DNA from: Microglena sp. YARC
Taxonomy: Eukaryota; Chlorophyta; Chlorophyceae; Chlamydomonadales; Chlamydomonadaceae
Reading direction: 5' to 3'
Assembly: GCA_022414725.1 (NCBI GenBank)
Contig: CM039463.1
Span: 28,039,571 to 28,103,570 of the forward strand
Length of the DNA stretch: 64,000 bases
In this document: positions 22,141 through 36,200 of the stretch, one piece after another
How the letters are laid out: every line of letters begins with the position of its first letter
How positions within the stretch are numbered: the stretch's first letter is position 1
The notes under the pieces: generated by a model
Seen by the model: the letters and a program-made list of their open reading frames with translations, nothing else
Told to the model about the DNA's origin: nothing
Databases searched by the model: none
Position numbers and translations under genes: made by a program

Positions 22141-22974
22141 AGTGATTACTGGATAACAGTCCACCCTCAGGATGGCATCCGGAAACTACATTGCTATTGC
22201 CACCCAACTACGCTTTTTGTACTCACCCCAGTTTAGTCCTTCACAATGGTTATGCTTATATTTCCACTGGTAGTGCCCATATATTTTTGTGGGGAAGAAA
22301 CTTGAACTTGGTTACATAGCTCCAGCCAGCAATGTGGCTGCTCTCGCCGTCTTTAGCAGTTAAATTAATAACTAGGGGAAATGTAAACGTTATCAGAACA
22401 ATCAAAAATCTAAGCATTATTGTTAAAATATACGTGATCCAATCTCTTCGTGCATTCATGGATAAACAGAGGTAGCTTCGTACGATCTTCCGCTTATAGA
22501 TTGCTCACCAGATAATATAGAGTAATTATTTTGCTCTCAGATTGGGACATCACGTTCTGATATTTTCTTTTCGAATGCAGTGTTGACGATTGGCGTGCCT
22601 CGAGCCACATGTTGGCGTTAGCTATACTTTCTCCTCGAATGAAGCAAGGCTTCGTCAGTACAGTCAAACACACATGATGTACATCTTTGTCAAGCTATAC
22701 TGAGAATCTGAATCTGAATCTGAATCAGATGATGTAATTATGATCGAGTACTGAGGCACAGTATAGCTTGACAAGCTTGAACGGTCCCAGAATCACAAAG
22801 AGAACACACTCGATCATTCCAAGGGACGATGGGTCGCTTCAATCTAGGATTGGATTGGATTGTTACATGTTTTTCCAGCCAACTCTGGGCTGCTGACCGT
22901 CTTCCAATGCCTAGTCCCCCGTGAGATACCCACGGAAACCAGGTAGCCAACTTCACTGTCTGCACTTCAAGATA
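22141..22974. other. No gene or clear repeat seen
   Basis: Only short open frames. A small CTGAATCTGAATCTGAATC repeat is at about 22703. The stretch GTATAGCTTGACAAGCTT (22760) partly inverts GTCAAGCTATACTGAG (22690), a possible hairpin arm pair about 70 bp apart. Confidence 0.4.
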
Positions 22975-23130
22975 TTGCCTAGATAGTACTAAAGCAATAT
23001 CTTAGTCCGTTCATGCATCACATTACATTACATTACATTGTCCTCGACCGATTGTTGACCCAAGACAAGCTCGATCACCAAGATACGCGAGGGGTCTTCC
23101 AACCAATCCCCAGACAAGTTCGATGCAGCG
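22975..23130. repeat. Dispersed repeat family G
   Basis: CATTACATTACATTGTCCTC, then GATTGTTGACCCAAGACAAG and GGGGTCTTCCAACCAATCCC. It recurs inverted at 48285-48390 (GGGATTGGTTGGAAGACGCC, GCTTGTCTTGGGTCAACAAT, TGCAATGTAATGC). It is followed by a GC-rich segment (23136-23390) with a GGATGGAT tract. Confidence 0.65.
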
Positions 23131-23390
23131 TCGCCTGCGACGCTAAAAATTGGCGGAGAGTGATCGCGAGGGAGCGACAGGTGGCGACGGAAGCGAGTTA
23201 GTTACGAGGCCGTTGGCTGGCGTGTCGGGCTTCATCACGGTCAGATGGATGGATGGATGGATGGATGGTCGGACGGACGGACAAATGGGTAACACTGGGG
23301 GCTCCCGCCCCCCAGAAGGAGGGGCTCCGCCAAAAAAGAAAGGCAACATTGCAGCAAGCAAGCATTATTAGCAGCACTAATTCCATTGTA

Positions 23391-23999
23391 CAAAAAAATA
23401 TTGATTTGTTTGAGAAAGTTGTTTCACCAGGTTATGCATAGTGTACGCTTTTCAGTCAATGCAGGTACATACTACCTGGGTGAGACTTCAAACCATCTAG
23501 CTGACCCAAGGTTGGTGGTGTTCATTATTATAAGTTAACATAAGCTCTGTTGAATTACCACAAAGGTATCAGAAAATCACTGTCTGCAAGATTGCAATGG
23601 GGGCGATGGAGGGACAGGGGGGGGGCAGGACCACGGACTGGGACGGACCGGAACGGCCCAGTTACGTATCTCCAGGCTTTCTGTGAGCGGGGCTCAGACT
23701 AGAAATACCTGCCTGGCCAAGTGGGGAGCTGCCCTGCCCTTGAGCCCACCTGCCCTGGCCACCTTGAGCAAGTCCATCTACGGCCGACACCCAGCTATGG
23801 CCGGCGTTTGCTCTGATCAGCAGCCAGAAGTAGCCACCCTTATTCATCGCAATCACAATCTTTCAAGCCTGGTCCTGTCGCGTCGCATCTGTGCAACGGC
23901 CATCCCACACTTGGGGCTGCAAAGCCATCACCAACCCTTGCGGTCCTGTTGTAATTTATTTTCGCTTGATTGCAAAATTCGCGTATTTCAAGCGGCCTA
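23391..23999 (+). promoter_or_regulatory. Upstream region of the NOC1 homologue
   Basis: About 600 bp between the last dispersed repeat and the ATG at 24000. It is free of arrays and rises in GC from about 23590, with a G run at 23615-23635. No TATA box is obvious. It must hold the promoter and 5' UTR of the downstream gene, but I see no site I can name. Confidence 0.35.
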
Positions 24000-24327
24000 A
24001 TGGTCAAAAGTAAGCCCAAAGCTAATGGCGGGGCAGAGGGCAAAGAATTAGCCAAAGATGTAGCTGCCTTCGCATCTCAGCTGGGCCTCGCCTCAGGCGG
24101 AGGGGGTTCCGAGTTCGACGATTTCGCCCCTGAGATGGCGAACAAGTCGATTGCATCGGAGAAGAAAGCGAAACGCACTGCCAAGGCGGCGGCCAGTGGC
24201 AAAACTCTGCCGGATGGGGAGAAAACATCGCGAGCAGCCAAGCCAGACGAACGCCAGTCAGCTGGAGACAAGCCGGCAGCCAAGGCTCCTGGGAGGGAAT
24301 GGAACGTCGGAGTAGGCCCCCGTCCCG
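24000..24327 (+). CDS. NOC1: NOC1 exon 1 (start codon)
   Basis: ATG at 24000; 109 codons plus one base. The residues are Lys/Ala/Gly-rich (MVKSKPKANGGAEGKELAKD onward) with a predicted disordered, basic character, as in family N termini. The donor is GTGAGT at 24328. The spare G joins GA of exon 2 to form Gly. Confidence 0.8.
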
Positions 24328-26803
24328 GTGAGTTCCTCTCCCTTCCATGCCCATAGAGCCATGCCTCAACATGTCCAATTTCTTATCACCCATTCCTTAT
24401 CTCCTCCCATGCCATCCCCACTGCCATGGCCAGGGCAGGCACAATTAAGGTGGCCCTGAGATGTCGTCCCTAAGTCAGGTCTTTTCATCCCTATCCCACT
24501 CAATAATCCATGCCATGCCTGTGTGATCTGCGTGTGAACAACAAGTATGTAATGCATGTTGGGCAAGCAATATGACCTGTTCTACACTTCCCATTATGTT
24601 TTGAATGCCACCTCACCATGTACACCTATCTACTGGTCCTATTTGCACAAATGCATTGTAATTGTGCCATCATTGGCATCACACATGAGAGTATGTCTGT
24701 TGTTCTTTGGTACTTAGATGCCTTAGAAACTATCCTGTGTATCACATAAAATATCAGTTTTCCAAGTTATAATACAAACAGCATTTTCATGTGCATGCAT
24801 TCCCGAAACCAGCAGCTTGGACACATTCATGCTGTGTCAAATTCACGTTGCATTGCCTTATCCTGCTTGCAATCTGTCATCCAAATACATGCCAGTTTGA
24901 CCGAGTCCTGGAGAAGCCTGATAGGCTACATATATTTGGTGCTTACCTATGCCTACACCCGGACAAATTTGTTCCAAGGATGATCAAGTCCATGCAAGCT
25001 CTAATCCATACCCTTCATCCACACCCCTTATTCATACCTCTCATCTATACCTCATCAAGTCCATGTAAGCTGTCATCCATACCCCTCTCATCCAAACCAC
25101 TCATCTTCATCCCTAATCCAGTGGGGGCACTGAATTGTGTCCATGCCTTTATGCTTGGTGATTTCCTCACCATCTTAGGTCTGGCAAGCTCTCATCCATA
25201 CCCCTCATTCATTTCTCCCATGCCTCACAGGATCTGATATGAATTCTTAGAGCGTACAAACTTCAATACATACCCCTGCAAACTGCATCCCACATGCAGC
25301 TCAGAGTATTATACTGATCCCACATGCCCATATAATTGTACTGTTCCCTCATGCCCAGAGTATTGTACTAACCCCACATGCCCAGAGTATATTACTGATC
25401 CCACATGCCCTTACTATTGTACTGTTCCCACATGCCCAGAGTATTGTACTGATCCCACATACCAACAGTCTTGTACTGATCTCACACACCCAGAGTATTG
25501 TACTGATCCCACATGCAAACAGTCTTGTACTGATTCCACATGCCAACAGTATTGTACTGATCTCACACGCCCAGAGTATTGTACTGATGCCATATGCCCA
25601 GAGTATTGTACTGATCCCACATACCAACAGTATTGTACTGATCTCACACACCCAGATTATTGTACTTATCCCACATGCCAACAGTCTTTTACTGATTCCA
25701 CATGCCAAAGTATTGTACCGATCCCACATGCCCAGAGTATTGTACTGATCCCACATGCCCAGAGTATATGACTGATTCCGCAGGCCCTTACTATTGTACT
25801 GTTCCCACATGCCCAGAGTATAGTACTGATTCCACATGCCAACAGTATTGTACTGATCCCACATGCCCAGAGTAATGTACTGATCCCACATGCCCAGAGT
25901 ATTGTACTGATCCCACATGCCCACAGTATTGTACTGATCCCACATGCCCACAGTATTATACTGATCCCACATGCCCAGATTTTAGTTCTGATTGCTCAAC
26001 GCCTACATCCAACAGGAGGGGCTACCGGCAAATCCCTGCTTGGTAGGGACGATGCCAGCATTTGGTACGAGGCTGCATCGGCCCTACCGCCACTGGAGCT
26101 GGTGGATGATGATGGTGAAGAGGACCCCGACCTGGTTGAACGCATGCGGCAGCAGGGAGAGCTAATGCTTGAGGCAGAGACAGCTTCCTTTGAGAAGGAC
26201 ATGTCCAAGCGTAATGCTGCGGACGCCAAGTGGTTGGACCAAGTGAAGCGCTCAGGAACCACACAAGACAAAGTGGCTGCTATCACACTGACCATTCAGG
26301 TGAGCAGCATGCACAGTCTCTCCTGCGATGGGGTATAGGTGCAGCATGATTGATCTTACCTTGCACAGTGTCTCCTGTGATGGTATCATCACCACCACAC
26401 ACAGCACACACAGCATCCCCCCCCCCCCCCCCCCCCACCACCACCACCACCACCACCACACAGAGCGCACACAGCACAAATACCCCCACCCACCTTCCCA
26501 CCACCAACGCCACCAACGCCACACACACACACACCACACCCCCACAGCACAAAAGCATAAGCATGAGAACTGCACACACACTCCCATGTGGCTAGCCTTG
26601 CGATGAGCCACGTGTATTTAGATGTGCTCAGATCAACTCTAGGACTGACAGTGATTGGCTGCCTCCCAGCGGTCGACTCATAGCTCAGACTGAGAAACAT
26701 CTGCTATTAAATGACAATCATGATTCTGATTGCTCTCTGTCTTGCAACCATAACCTGTGCCAATGGGAAGCACCAGAACTGCACGCCACACCACGCTACG
26801 CCA

Positions 26804-26872
<69 letters not shown>

Positions 26873-29800
26873 CGCAACCCCACTGCCACCCACCTGCACA
26901 CACACACTCCCATGTGGCTAGCCTTGCGATGAGCCACGTGTATTTAGTTGTGCTCAGATCAACTCTAGGACTGACAATGATTGGCTGCCTCCCTGCGGTT
27001 GACTCATAGCTTAGACTTCGAAACATCTCCTGCTGTGAAGTAAAAAATCACGAATCTGATCGCTCTCTGTCTTGCAACCAGAACCTGTGCCAATGGGAAG
27101 CACAAGAACTGCGCGCCCCCCCAGCCCCCCACCCACCCCCTTCACCACCACCACAAACCCACACCCACACACCCCACCCATCCACCCCATCCACACACAC
27201 ACGCACACACACACACACCGCCACCCCACCGCCACCCACCTGCACACCCACTCCCATGTGGCTAGCATTGCAATGAGCCACGTGTATTTAGTTGTGCTCA
27301 TATCAACTCTAGGACTGACAATGATTGGCTGCCTCCCTGCATTCGACTCATAGCTCAGACTTGGAAACATCTCCTGCTCATAGTTGCCACACGGCCTACG
27401 TGAATTGTATTAGCTACTTGAACTGCAATGCATATTTGAACTGAATTTAGTCGAATTGGACAGAATTGCCTATTTGCATTTAATTACCTGCACGAATTGT
27501 TTTGAGCTGTCAGATGTGTGCGTGATGAATCACCCCACGCCATCCCACCCCACCCCACCCCACCCCACCCCACCCACCTGCACACACACTCCCATGTGGC
27601 TAGCATTGCGATGAGCCACATGTATTTAGATGTGCTCAGATCAACTCTAGGACTGACTATGATTAGCTGCCTCCCTGCGGCCGACTCATAGCTCAGACTT
27701 AAAATCATTACCTGCTCGTAGTCGCCACATAACCTCAGGAACTGTGCTGCCTATTTGAAATGTATTGAGCCTACTTTAACTGAATTGAGTCTGCTGTAAC
27801 TGTAATGCCTGCTTTTATTGTACTGCCTACTTGAACTGTATCGAGCCTAATTGGACTGTACTGCCTGCTTGGACTGTATTGCCTGCGTGAACTGTATCGA
27901 GCTGTCTGGTGTGTCAGTGAGGAATCACCCCAACCCACGCCACCCCACCTCATCCTGCACACACACTCCCATGTGGCTAGCCTTGCGATGAGCCACGTGT
28001 ATTTAGATGTGCTCAGATCAACCCTAGGACTGACAATGATTGGCTGCCTCCCAGCGGTCAACTCATAGCTCAGACTTAGGCACATCTGCTGCTCGTAGTC
28101 GCCACATGGCCTGCGTGAACTGTACTGCCCATGTGAACTGCAATACCCACTCCAACTGTATTCTCAACGCCAACTGTATGGCCTTCATGCACTGTATTGA
28201 GCTGTCTGGTGTGTGCGTGATGAATGACCCCACCCCACGCCACCCCACCTCATCCCAGCAGTCAACACATAGCCCAGACACTACGCCCCCCTTGTCCCCC
28301 CAGCCCAGCCCCCCCACTCACCCCTCCCACACACTTACACACACACAGCCCCACCCCACCCCACCTCACCCCACCACCCAGCACACACACTCCCATGTGG
28401 CTAGCCATGCGATGAGCCACGTGTATTTAGTTGTGCTCATATCAACTCCAGGACTGACAATGATTGGCTGCCTCCCTGCGGTCGACTCATAGCTCAGACT
28501 TCGAAACATGTCCTGCTTGTATTTGCCACATGGAAAGTATTGAACCTCCTTGAACTGTACTGCCTACTTGAACTGTATTGAGCATAATTGAATAGTATCG
28601 CCTACTTGTACTGTATGGCCTTCATGGACTGTATTGAGCTGAATGGTGTGTGCGTGATGAATGACCCCACCCCACGCCACCCCACCTCATCCTGCACACA
28701 CACTCCCATGTGGTTAGCCATGCGATGCGCCACATGTATTTAGTTGTGCTCATATCAACTCCAGGACTGACAATGATTGGCTGCCTCCCAGTGTTCGACT
28801 CATAGCTCAGACTTAGGCACATGTCCTGCTCGAAGTTGCCACATGACCTGCGTGAAGTCTACTTCCTACTTGAACTGTATTACCTACTTAAACTGTATTG
28901 CCTTCATTAACTGAATTGAGCTGTCTGATGTGTGCGTGATGAATCACGCCACCCCACACCATCCCACCCTGCCTCACCCAGCACACACACTCCCATGTGT
29001 CTAGCCTTGCGATTAGCCACATGCATTTAGTTGTGCTCAGATCAACTCCAGGACTGACAATGATTGGCTGCCTCCCTGTGGCCGACTCATAGCTCAGACT
29101 TCGAAACATCACTTGTACCCCCCCTTTGAATACCCCCCCTTTAAATAAAGCCACCCCTATTCACATCAACCGGCCTAAATCTTTAAAGACCCTCGAAGGC
29201 ACCCCTAATCCCTTAGAAAAGCAGTAAATACCCTTAACCGGTAAAGACCCTCTAAGACCCGCAATCCCTTTAAAAACCCTTACAGACGCGTAATCTTAAA
29301 AAACCCTTAGAAACATCACCTGCACTGGTCCTTCTGAATGGGCTTTATTTGGATGGTCGTTGAGTATTAGTCTGGCAGACTGATTGCATTCACTTGTAGA
29401 TAAACTGTCCTGCTTGATGTAGCAATGCATTATTCACCGCGGCTCTTCCATCTCCTGTGTCGACGGACTTCCCCGGACCTGAGGGCCATATTGTTGCGAA
29501 CATTGACCTTCATCCCACTTGCAGCCTGCTAGGGGATTGGATTGCTTCGGCAATCTTGTCCTCTTCCACGGTTGGTTTGTAGCCTATCTCAGCGTGTTGT
29601 GTGGCTCCAAGTTGGTTGAAACATCCACTCTTCCATTTATATAATTATATCCCATTTTATATCCCGAACCCAACATTACTCTACCCGGCCCAACCCAATC
29701 CCAACCCAACCCCAACCCAACATATCCGTCCCAACTGGACACATTCATTATAAAAAAACCATTGTTGGTTCTTGTGTTTTGAACCACCCACCGCGGCTCT

Positions 29801-30181
29801 TCCATCTCCTGTGTCGACGGTCTTCCTCGGACATGGGGGCCATATTGTTGCGGACATTGACCTTCATCCCACTTGCAGCCTGCTAGGGGATTGGATTGCT
29901 TTGGCAATCTTGTCCTCTTCCACAGTTGGTTTGTAGCCTATCTCAGCGTGTTGTGTGGCTCCAAGTTGTTTGAAACATCATAAACACGCCTTTCCCCCCC
30001 ACAGCTTAACATCATCATACACATGTCATTCACCCACCACACCTTCGCATCATCATAGATATGCCATTCACACCTGTGCCTGTTTCAACGTGTTGCACGG
30101 CTCCAAGTTGGTTGAAACATCCATATACATATTATGTTTCTTTACGTCATCGTAAACACGCCCTTCACCCCCTGCCCTTCA

Positions 30182-30212
<31 letters not shown>

Positions 30213-33200
30213 ACCCACCCACACAGACACACACACCCACCCACCACCCACCATCCCCCACCATTCCTCACCCCCACCATCCCCCATCCTCGGAACCCCC
30301 CGCCATCCTCCCCACCCCACCACCACCATCTCCCTACCTCGTACACCCCACCATCCCTCACTCCCACCTTCACCATCCCCATCCCCCAGGGATCTGCCCA
30401 CGCCAGCTTGAAGGGCCTTGATACTTTACTGCTGTGGGTCCAGCGCCGCAAGGGTGGCAAAGAAGTTGTTCGCCACCTACACCATCCCCCCCCCCCCCCC
30501 CCACCACCACCATTCCCCCCTCCTCCATCCTCACCCCACCCACGTCCCCCACCATCCCCCACCACCCCATACACCCCACCATCCCTCACCCCCACCTTCA
30601 CCATCCCCACCCCCCAGGAATCTGCCCTCGCCAGCTTGAAGGGCCTTGACACTTTACTGCAGTGGGTCCAGCGCCGCAAGGGTGGCAAAGAAGTCGTCCG
30701 CCAGGCGATTGAAGCCCTTCAGGAGCTGTTCCTTGCAGTGATGCTGCCCGACCGCAAGCTCAAGTACTTGGAACAACAGCCCCTCAAGGTGGGTTAAAGC
30801 TTTTTAATAGGGGCCTGTGGGTGGGGGTGAGGGACGGGGTGGATGCAGGTGGATGGTGGGTGGGGTGAGGGATGGGGGGGATGCAGTGATGCTGCCTGAC
30901 CGCAAGCTGAAGTACCTGGAACAACAGCCCCTGAAGGTGGGTTATTGTGGGTCATTGTTTTTTAATAGGGGCCTGTGGGTGGAGGGTGGGGCAGAGGGGT
31001 GGGGGGGGGGATTAAAAAGGTTTTAAAATGTGATCATACAGTCTCGTGTCTGCTGCTGTGTTCTTACAGTCTCGATACACTACCTGTCAAGCACTTGACG
31101 TGTTCTGCTGCTGTGTTATTACAGTCTCCAAACACTACCTGTCCAGCACTCAACGTGTCCTGCTGTTCATGCAGTCTCCACTCAGTACCCATGAAGGGAT
31201 TAACATGTTCTGTTTTTGTGTTCATGCAGTCTCATGTCCTGGTATTGTGTTCTTACAGTCTCCACACACGACCTGTCAAGCACTCAACGTGTCCTGCTGT
31301 TGTGTTCATGCAGTCTCCACACAGTACCCGTCAAGCGATGAACATGTCCTGTTGTTGTGTTCATGCAGTCTCATGTACAGTGCTCTTACTGTCTCATGTC
31401 CTGTTTTTGTGTTCATGCAGTCTCGCATCCTGCTTTTATGTTCTTAAAGTCTCCATACACTACCTGTCAAGCGATTAACATGTCCCGTTTTTGTGTTTGT
31501 GCAGTCTCGTGTACTGTGTTTGTGTTCTTACTGTCTCATGTCCTGTTTTTGTGTTCATGCAGTCTCACATCCTGGTTTTGTGTTCTTTTAGTCTCCATTC
31601 ACTACCTGTCTAGCGATTAACATGTCCTGTTTTGTTTTGTTGTTCATATTTTTGTTTTCGTGTTCTGGTTTTGTGTTCTCACAGTCTCATGCACTGTGTT
31701 TGTGTTCATGCAGTCTCTGCCTGAAGGGAAGGCTGGCCAGAGGCAGCTCTTATTCTGGGCATGTGAGGACGCCATTAAACGCCGCTACAACATGTTCGTC
31801 ACTGCCTTGGAGGAGTGCTCAAAAGATAACCTGGACTTTCTGAAAGAGAAAGCCACTAAGGTATGCTTGGAAAGCTCAGCCTTTGACGTGTTTTCCATGT
31901 CAGTTATTTATCTGGGGCCTGTTTTCTGGGACCTGTTTTTGAATCGTAATGCAGTGTAATGAGTTAAATTCGACCAAGGCGTCCCTTGGGAGATGAGTAA
32001 GTATGTCCCCTCACTCCACTCCCAAGGGACGCCTTGGTTGAGTCCTTCTCGTTGATGAAGGTTGACAGTTGTCAACATGTTGGATCATCCGTTGGATCCA
32101 AGGCATTCGTGAATGCCGTCCGGCCGAGGCACCCGTCAATGCCGACCAATTTGTTACAGAAAGAGAAATCCACTAAGGTATGCTTGGGAAGCTCAGCCTT
32201 TGAGGTGTTTCCCGTGTCGGTTATTTATCTGGGACCTGTTTTTGAATTGTAATGAGTTAAATTAAATGCCGACCAATTTGTTACAGATCACAAGATACTG
32301 ATCCGAGGCATTAGTCAATGCTGATCGACTGAGGGTCTTGTCTTGTTCCCGGCCGCTAGTTAGCGAACATTGATCGTTCATGTCCGGCTGTTTCGTAGCA
32401 TTCCGGCCGTTGCCGATTGAGTGCGTTCACTAATGCTATTATATTCGTTCCGTTTCTGAAGAAGTATCCAATTATCTTCATTCATGTTATTTTCATGGTT
32501 GATTGGGTTGTTTTGTGCTCATTAATGTCTTCCTCTGCTGCTACTTCAGTTTTGTTATGGCTGATTGCGTACATTGGTGTTCATGATAGGATTCCTCTGC
32601 TGTTGCGCAAGTTTTTCTGATGGAATGTGTACATTTATGTTCATGACAGTCTTCCTCTGCTGCTGCGCAAGTTTTTCTTATGGAATGTGTACATTTGTGT
32701 TCATGACAGTCTTCCTCTGCTGTTGCGCAAGTTTTTTTGATGGCTGATTGTGTTGATTTGTGTTCGCGATTGTCTTTCTCTGCTGTTACTTAAGTTTTTT
32801 TGATGGCTGATTGTATAAATTTGTATTCATGATTCTCTTCCTGCGCATACCATCTATGAGCTGATTATGTAAATTTGTGTTCATGATTGTCTTCCTCTGC
32901 TGTAGCGCCAGTTTTGGGGATTGCTGATTATGTAAATTTGTGTTCATGATTGTCTTCCTATGCTGTTGAGCATACCATCTAAGAGCTGATTATGTACATT
33001 TGTGTCCATGATTGTCTTCCTATGCTGTTACTCCAGTTTGGGAGATGGCTGATTATGTAAATTTGCGTACATGATTGTCTTCCTATGCTGTTGCGCATCC
33101 CATTTATGAGCTGATCATGTACCTTAGTGTTCATGATTGTCTCAATTGTTTTTCTTGCTCTATATTGCGATCGCTACTAAGGACCCCGTTACATTTTGTA

Positions 33201-36200
33201 TGCCCTAAATGGCCCTGAAAAGCCACATAAAGCACCAAAACGCTCACCCTGTAGGAGGCCCATTCTGTTCATGATTGTCTTCCTAAGTCGTTTCACCCTC
33301 CCTGCTTCGCAGACCATCTATGAGCTAATGTGCAAAAAGCCAGAGGCCGAGGCACGCCTGCTGTCAGCCCTCGTCAACAAGTTAGGTGACCCAAGCCGAA
33401 AGATCGCTTCCAAGGCTGGCTATTTGCTCAGCCAGCTTTTGTTACAACACCCAGCCATGAAGCCAGTGGTAGTCCGAGAGGTGAGCGCATCAATACATAA
33501 ATAAATAATACATCTTATTCATTCCATATGCAACCAACCAATCTATATGCCTGATGTGTCTGCCTGTTGTTCCTGTAGCACCAGCATCACAACCTCCATA
33601 ACGCCCCTATTCCTGTGAGGCACCATGGCAAGGAGATGCGCACATCACTTCACCCCTTTGCCTGAGGCTTGTCCCCTGTTGATGTCAATGTCCTCCACGA
33701 TACGAGGTGCACATTCCATGTGCAACCAACAATATCTATATGCCTGATGTGTCTGCCTGTTGTTCCTGTAGCACCAGCATCACAACCTCCATAACGCCCC
33801 TATTCCTGTGAGGCACCATGGCAAGGAGATGCGCACATCACTTCACCCCTTTGCCTGAGGCTTGTCCCCTGTTGATGTCAATGTCCTCCACGATACGAGG
33901 TGCACATTCCATGTGCAACCAACGCAATCTATATGCCTGATGTGTCTGCCTGCTGTTCCTGTAGCACCAGCATCACAACCTCCATAACGCCCCTATTCCT
34001 GTGAGGCACCATGGCAAGGAGATGCGCACATCACTTCACCCCTTTGCCTGAGGCTTGTCCCCTGTTGATGTCAATGTCCTCCACGATACGAGGTGCACAT
34101 TCCATGTGCAACCAACCAATCTATATGCCTGATGTGTCTGCCTGTTGTTCCTGTAGCACCAGCATCACAACCTCCATAACGCCCCTATTCCTGTGAGGCA
34201 CCATGGCAAGGAGATGCGCACATCACTTCACCCCTTTGCCTGAGGCTTGTCCCCTGTTGATGTCAATGTCCTCCACGATACGAGGTGCACATTCCATGTG
34301 CAACCAACCAATCTATATGCCTGATGTGTCTGCCTGTTGTTCCTGTAGCACCAGCATCACAACCTCCATAACGCCCCTATTCCTGTGAGGCACCATGGCA
34401 AGGAGATGCGCACATCACTTCACCCCTTTGCCTGAGGCTTGTCCCCTGTTGATGTCAATGTCCTCCACGATACGAGGTGCACATTCCATGTGCAACCAAC
34501 CAATCTATATGCCTGATGTGTCTGCCTGTTGTTCCTGTAGCACCAGCATCACAACCTCCATAACGCCCTATTCCTGTGAGGCACCATGGCAAGGAGATGC
34601 GCACATCACTTCACCCTTTGCCTGAGGCTTGTCCCCTGTTGATGTCAATGTCCTCCACGATACGAGGTGCACATTCCATGTGCAACCAACCAATCTATAT
34701 GCCTGATGTGTCTGCCTGTTGTTCCTGTAGCACCAGCATCACAACCTCCATAACGCCCCTATTCCTGTGAGGCACCATGGCAAGGAGATGCGCACATCAC
34801 TTCACCCCTTTGCCTGAGGCTTGTCCCCTGTTGATGTCAATGTCCTCCACGATACGAGGTGCACATTCCATGTGCAACCAACTCAATCTATATGCCTGAT
34901 GTGTCTGCCTGCTGTTCTGTAGCACCAGCATCACAACCTCCATAACGCCCCTATTCCTGTGAGGCACCATGGCAAGGAGATGCGCACATCACTTCACCCC
35001 TTTGCCTGAGGCTTGTCCCCTGTTGATGTCAATGTCCTCCACGATACGAGGTGCACATTCCATGTGCAACCAACCAATCTATATGCCTGATGTGTCTGCC
35101 TGTTGTTCCTGTAGCACCAGCATCACAACCTCCATAACGCCCCTATTCCTGTGAGGCACCATGGCAAGGAGATGCGCACATCACTTCACCCCTTTGCCTG
35201 AGGCTTGTCCCCTGTTGATGTCAATGTCCTCCACGATACGAGGTGCACATTCCATGTGCAACCAACCAATCTATATGCCTGATGTGTCTGCCTGTTGTTC
35301 CTGTAGCACCAGCATCACAACCTCCATAACGCCCCTATTCCTGTGAGGCACCATGGCAAGGAGATGCGCACATCACTTCACCCCTTTGCCTGAGGCTTGT
35401 CCCCTGTTGATGTCAATGTCCTCCACGATACGAGGTGCACATTCCATGTGCAACCAACCAATCTATATGCCTGATGTGTCTGCCTGTTGTTCCTGTAGCA
35501 CCAGCATCACAACCTCCATAACGCCCCTATTCCTGTGAGGCACCATGGCAAGGAGATGCGCACATCACTTCACCCTTGCCTGAGGCTTGTCCCCTGTTGA
35601 TGTCAATGTCCTCCACGATACGAGGTGCACATTCCATGTGCAACCAACCAATCTATATGCCTGATGTGTCTCCTGTTGTTTCCTGTAGCACCAGCATCAC
35701 AACCTCCATAACGCCCCTATTCCTGTGAGGCACCATGGCAAGGAGATGCGCACATCACTTCACCCCTTTGCCTGAGGCTTGTCCCCTGTTGATGTCAATG
35801 TCCTCCACGATACGAGGTGCACATTCCATGTGCAACCAACGCAATCTATATGCCTGATGTGTCTGCCTGTTTTCCTGTAGCACCAGCATCACAACCTCCA
35901 TAACGCCCCTATTCCTGTGAGGCACCATGGCAAGGAGATGCGCACATCACTTCACCCCTTTGCCTGAGGCTTGTCCCCTGTTGATGTCAATGTCCCCACG
36001 ATACGAGGTGCACATTCCATGTGCAACCAACCAATCTATATGCCTGATGTGTCTGCCTGTTGTTCCTGTAGCACCAGCATCACAACCTCCATAACGCCCC
36101 TATTCCTGTGAGGCACCATGGCAAGGAGATGCGCACATCACTTCACCCCTTTGCCTGAGGCTTGTCCCCTGTTGATGTCAATGTCCTCCACGATACGAGG

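Noticed and set aside
23683..24000. 105-codon open frame just before NOC1
   Set aside because: Composition is not protein-like in codon use, it ends where the NOC1 ATG begins, and it covers the expected promoter and 5' UTR.
25315..25980. CRISPR-like array of about 29-bp repeats
   Set aside because: Units are contiguous and degenerate with no unique spacers, and the locus is a eukaryotic intron.
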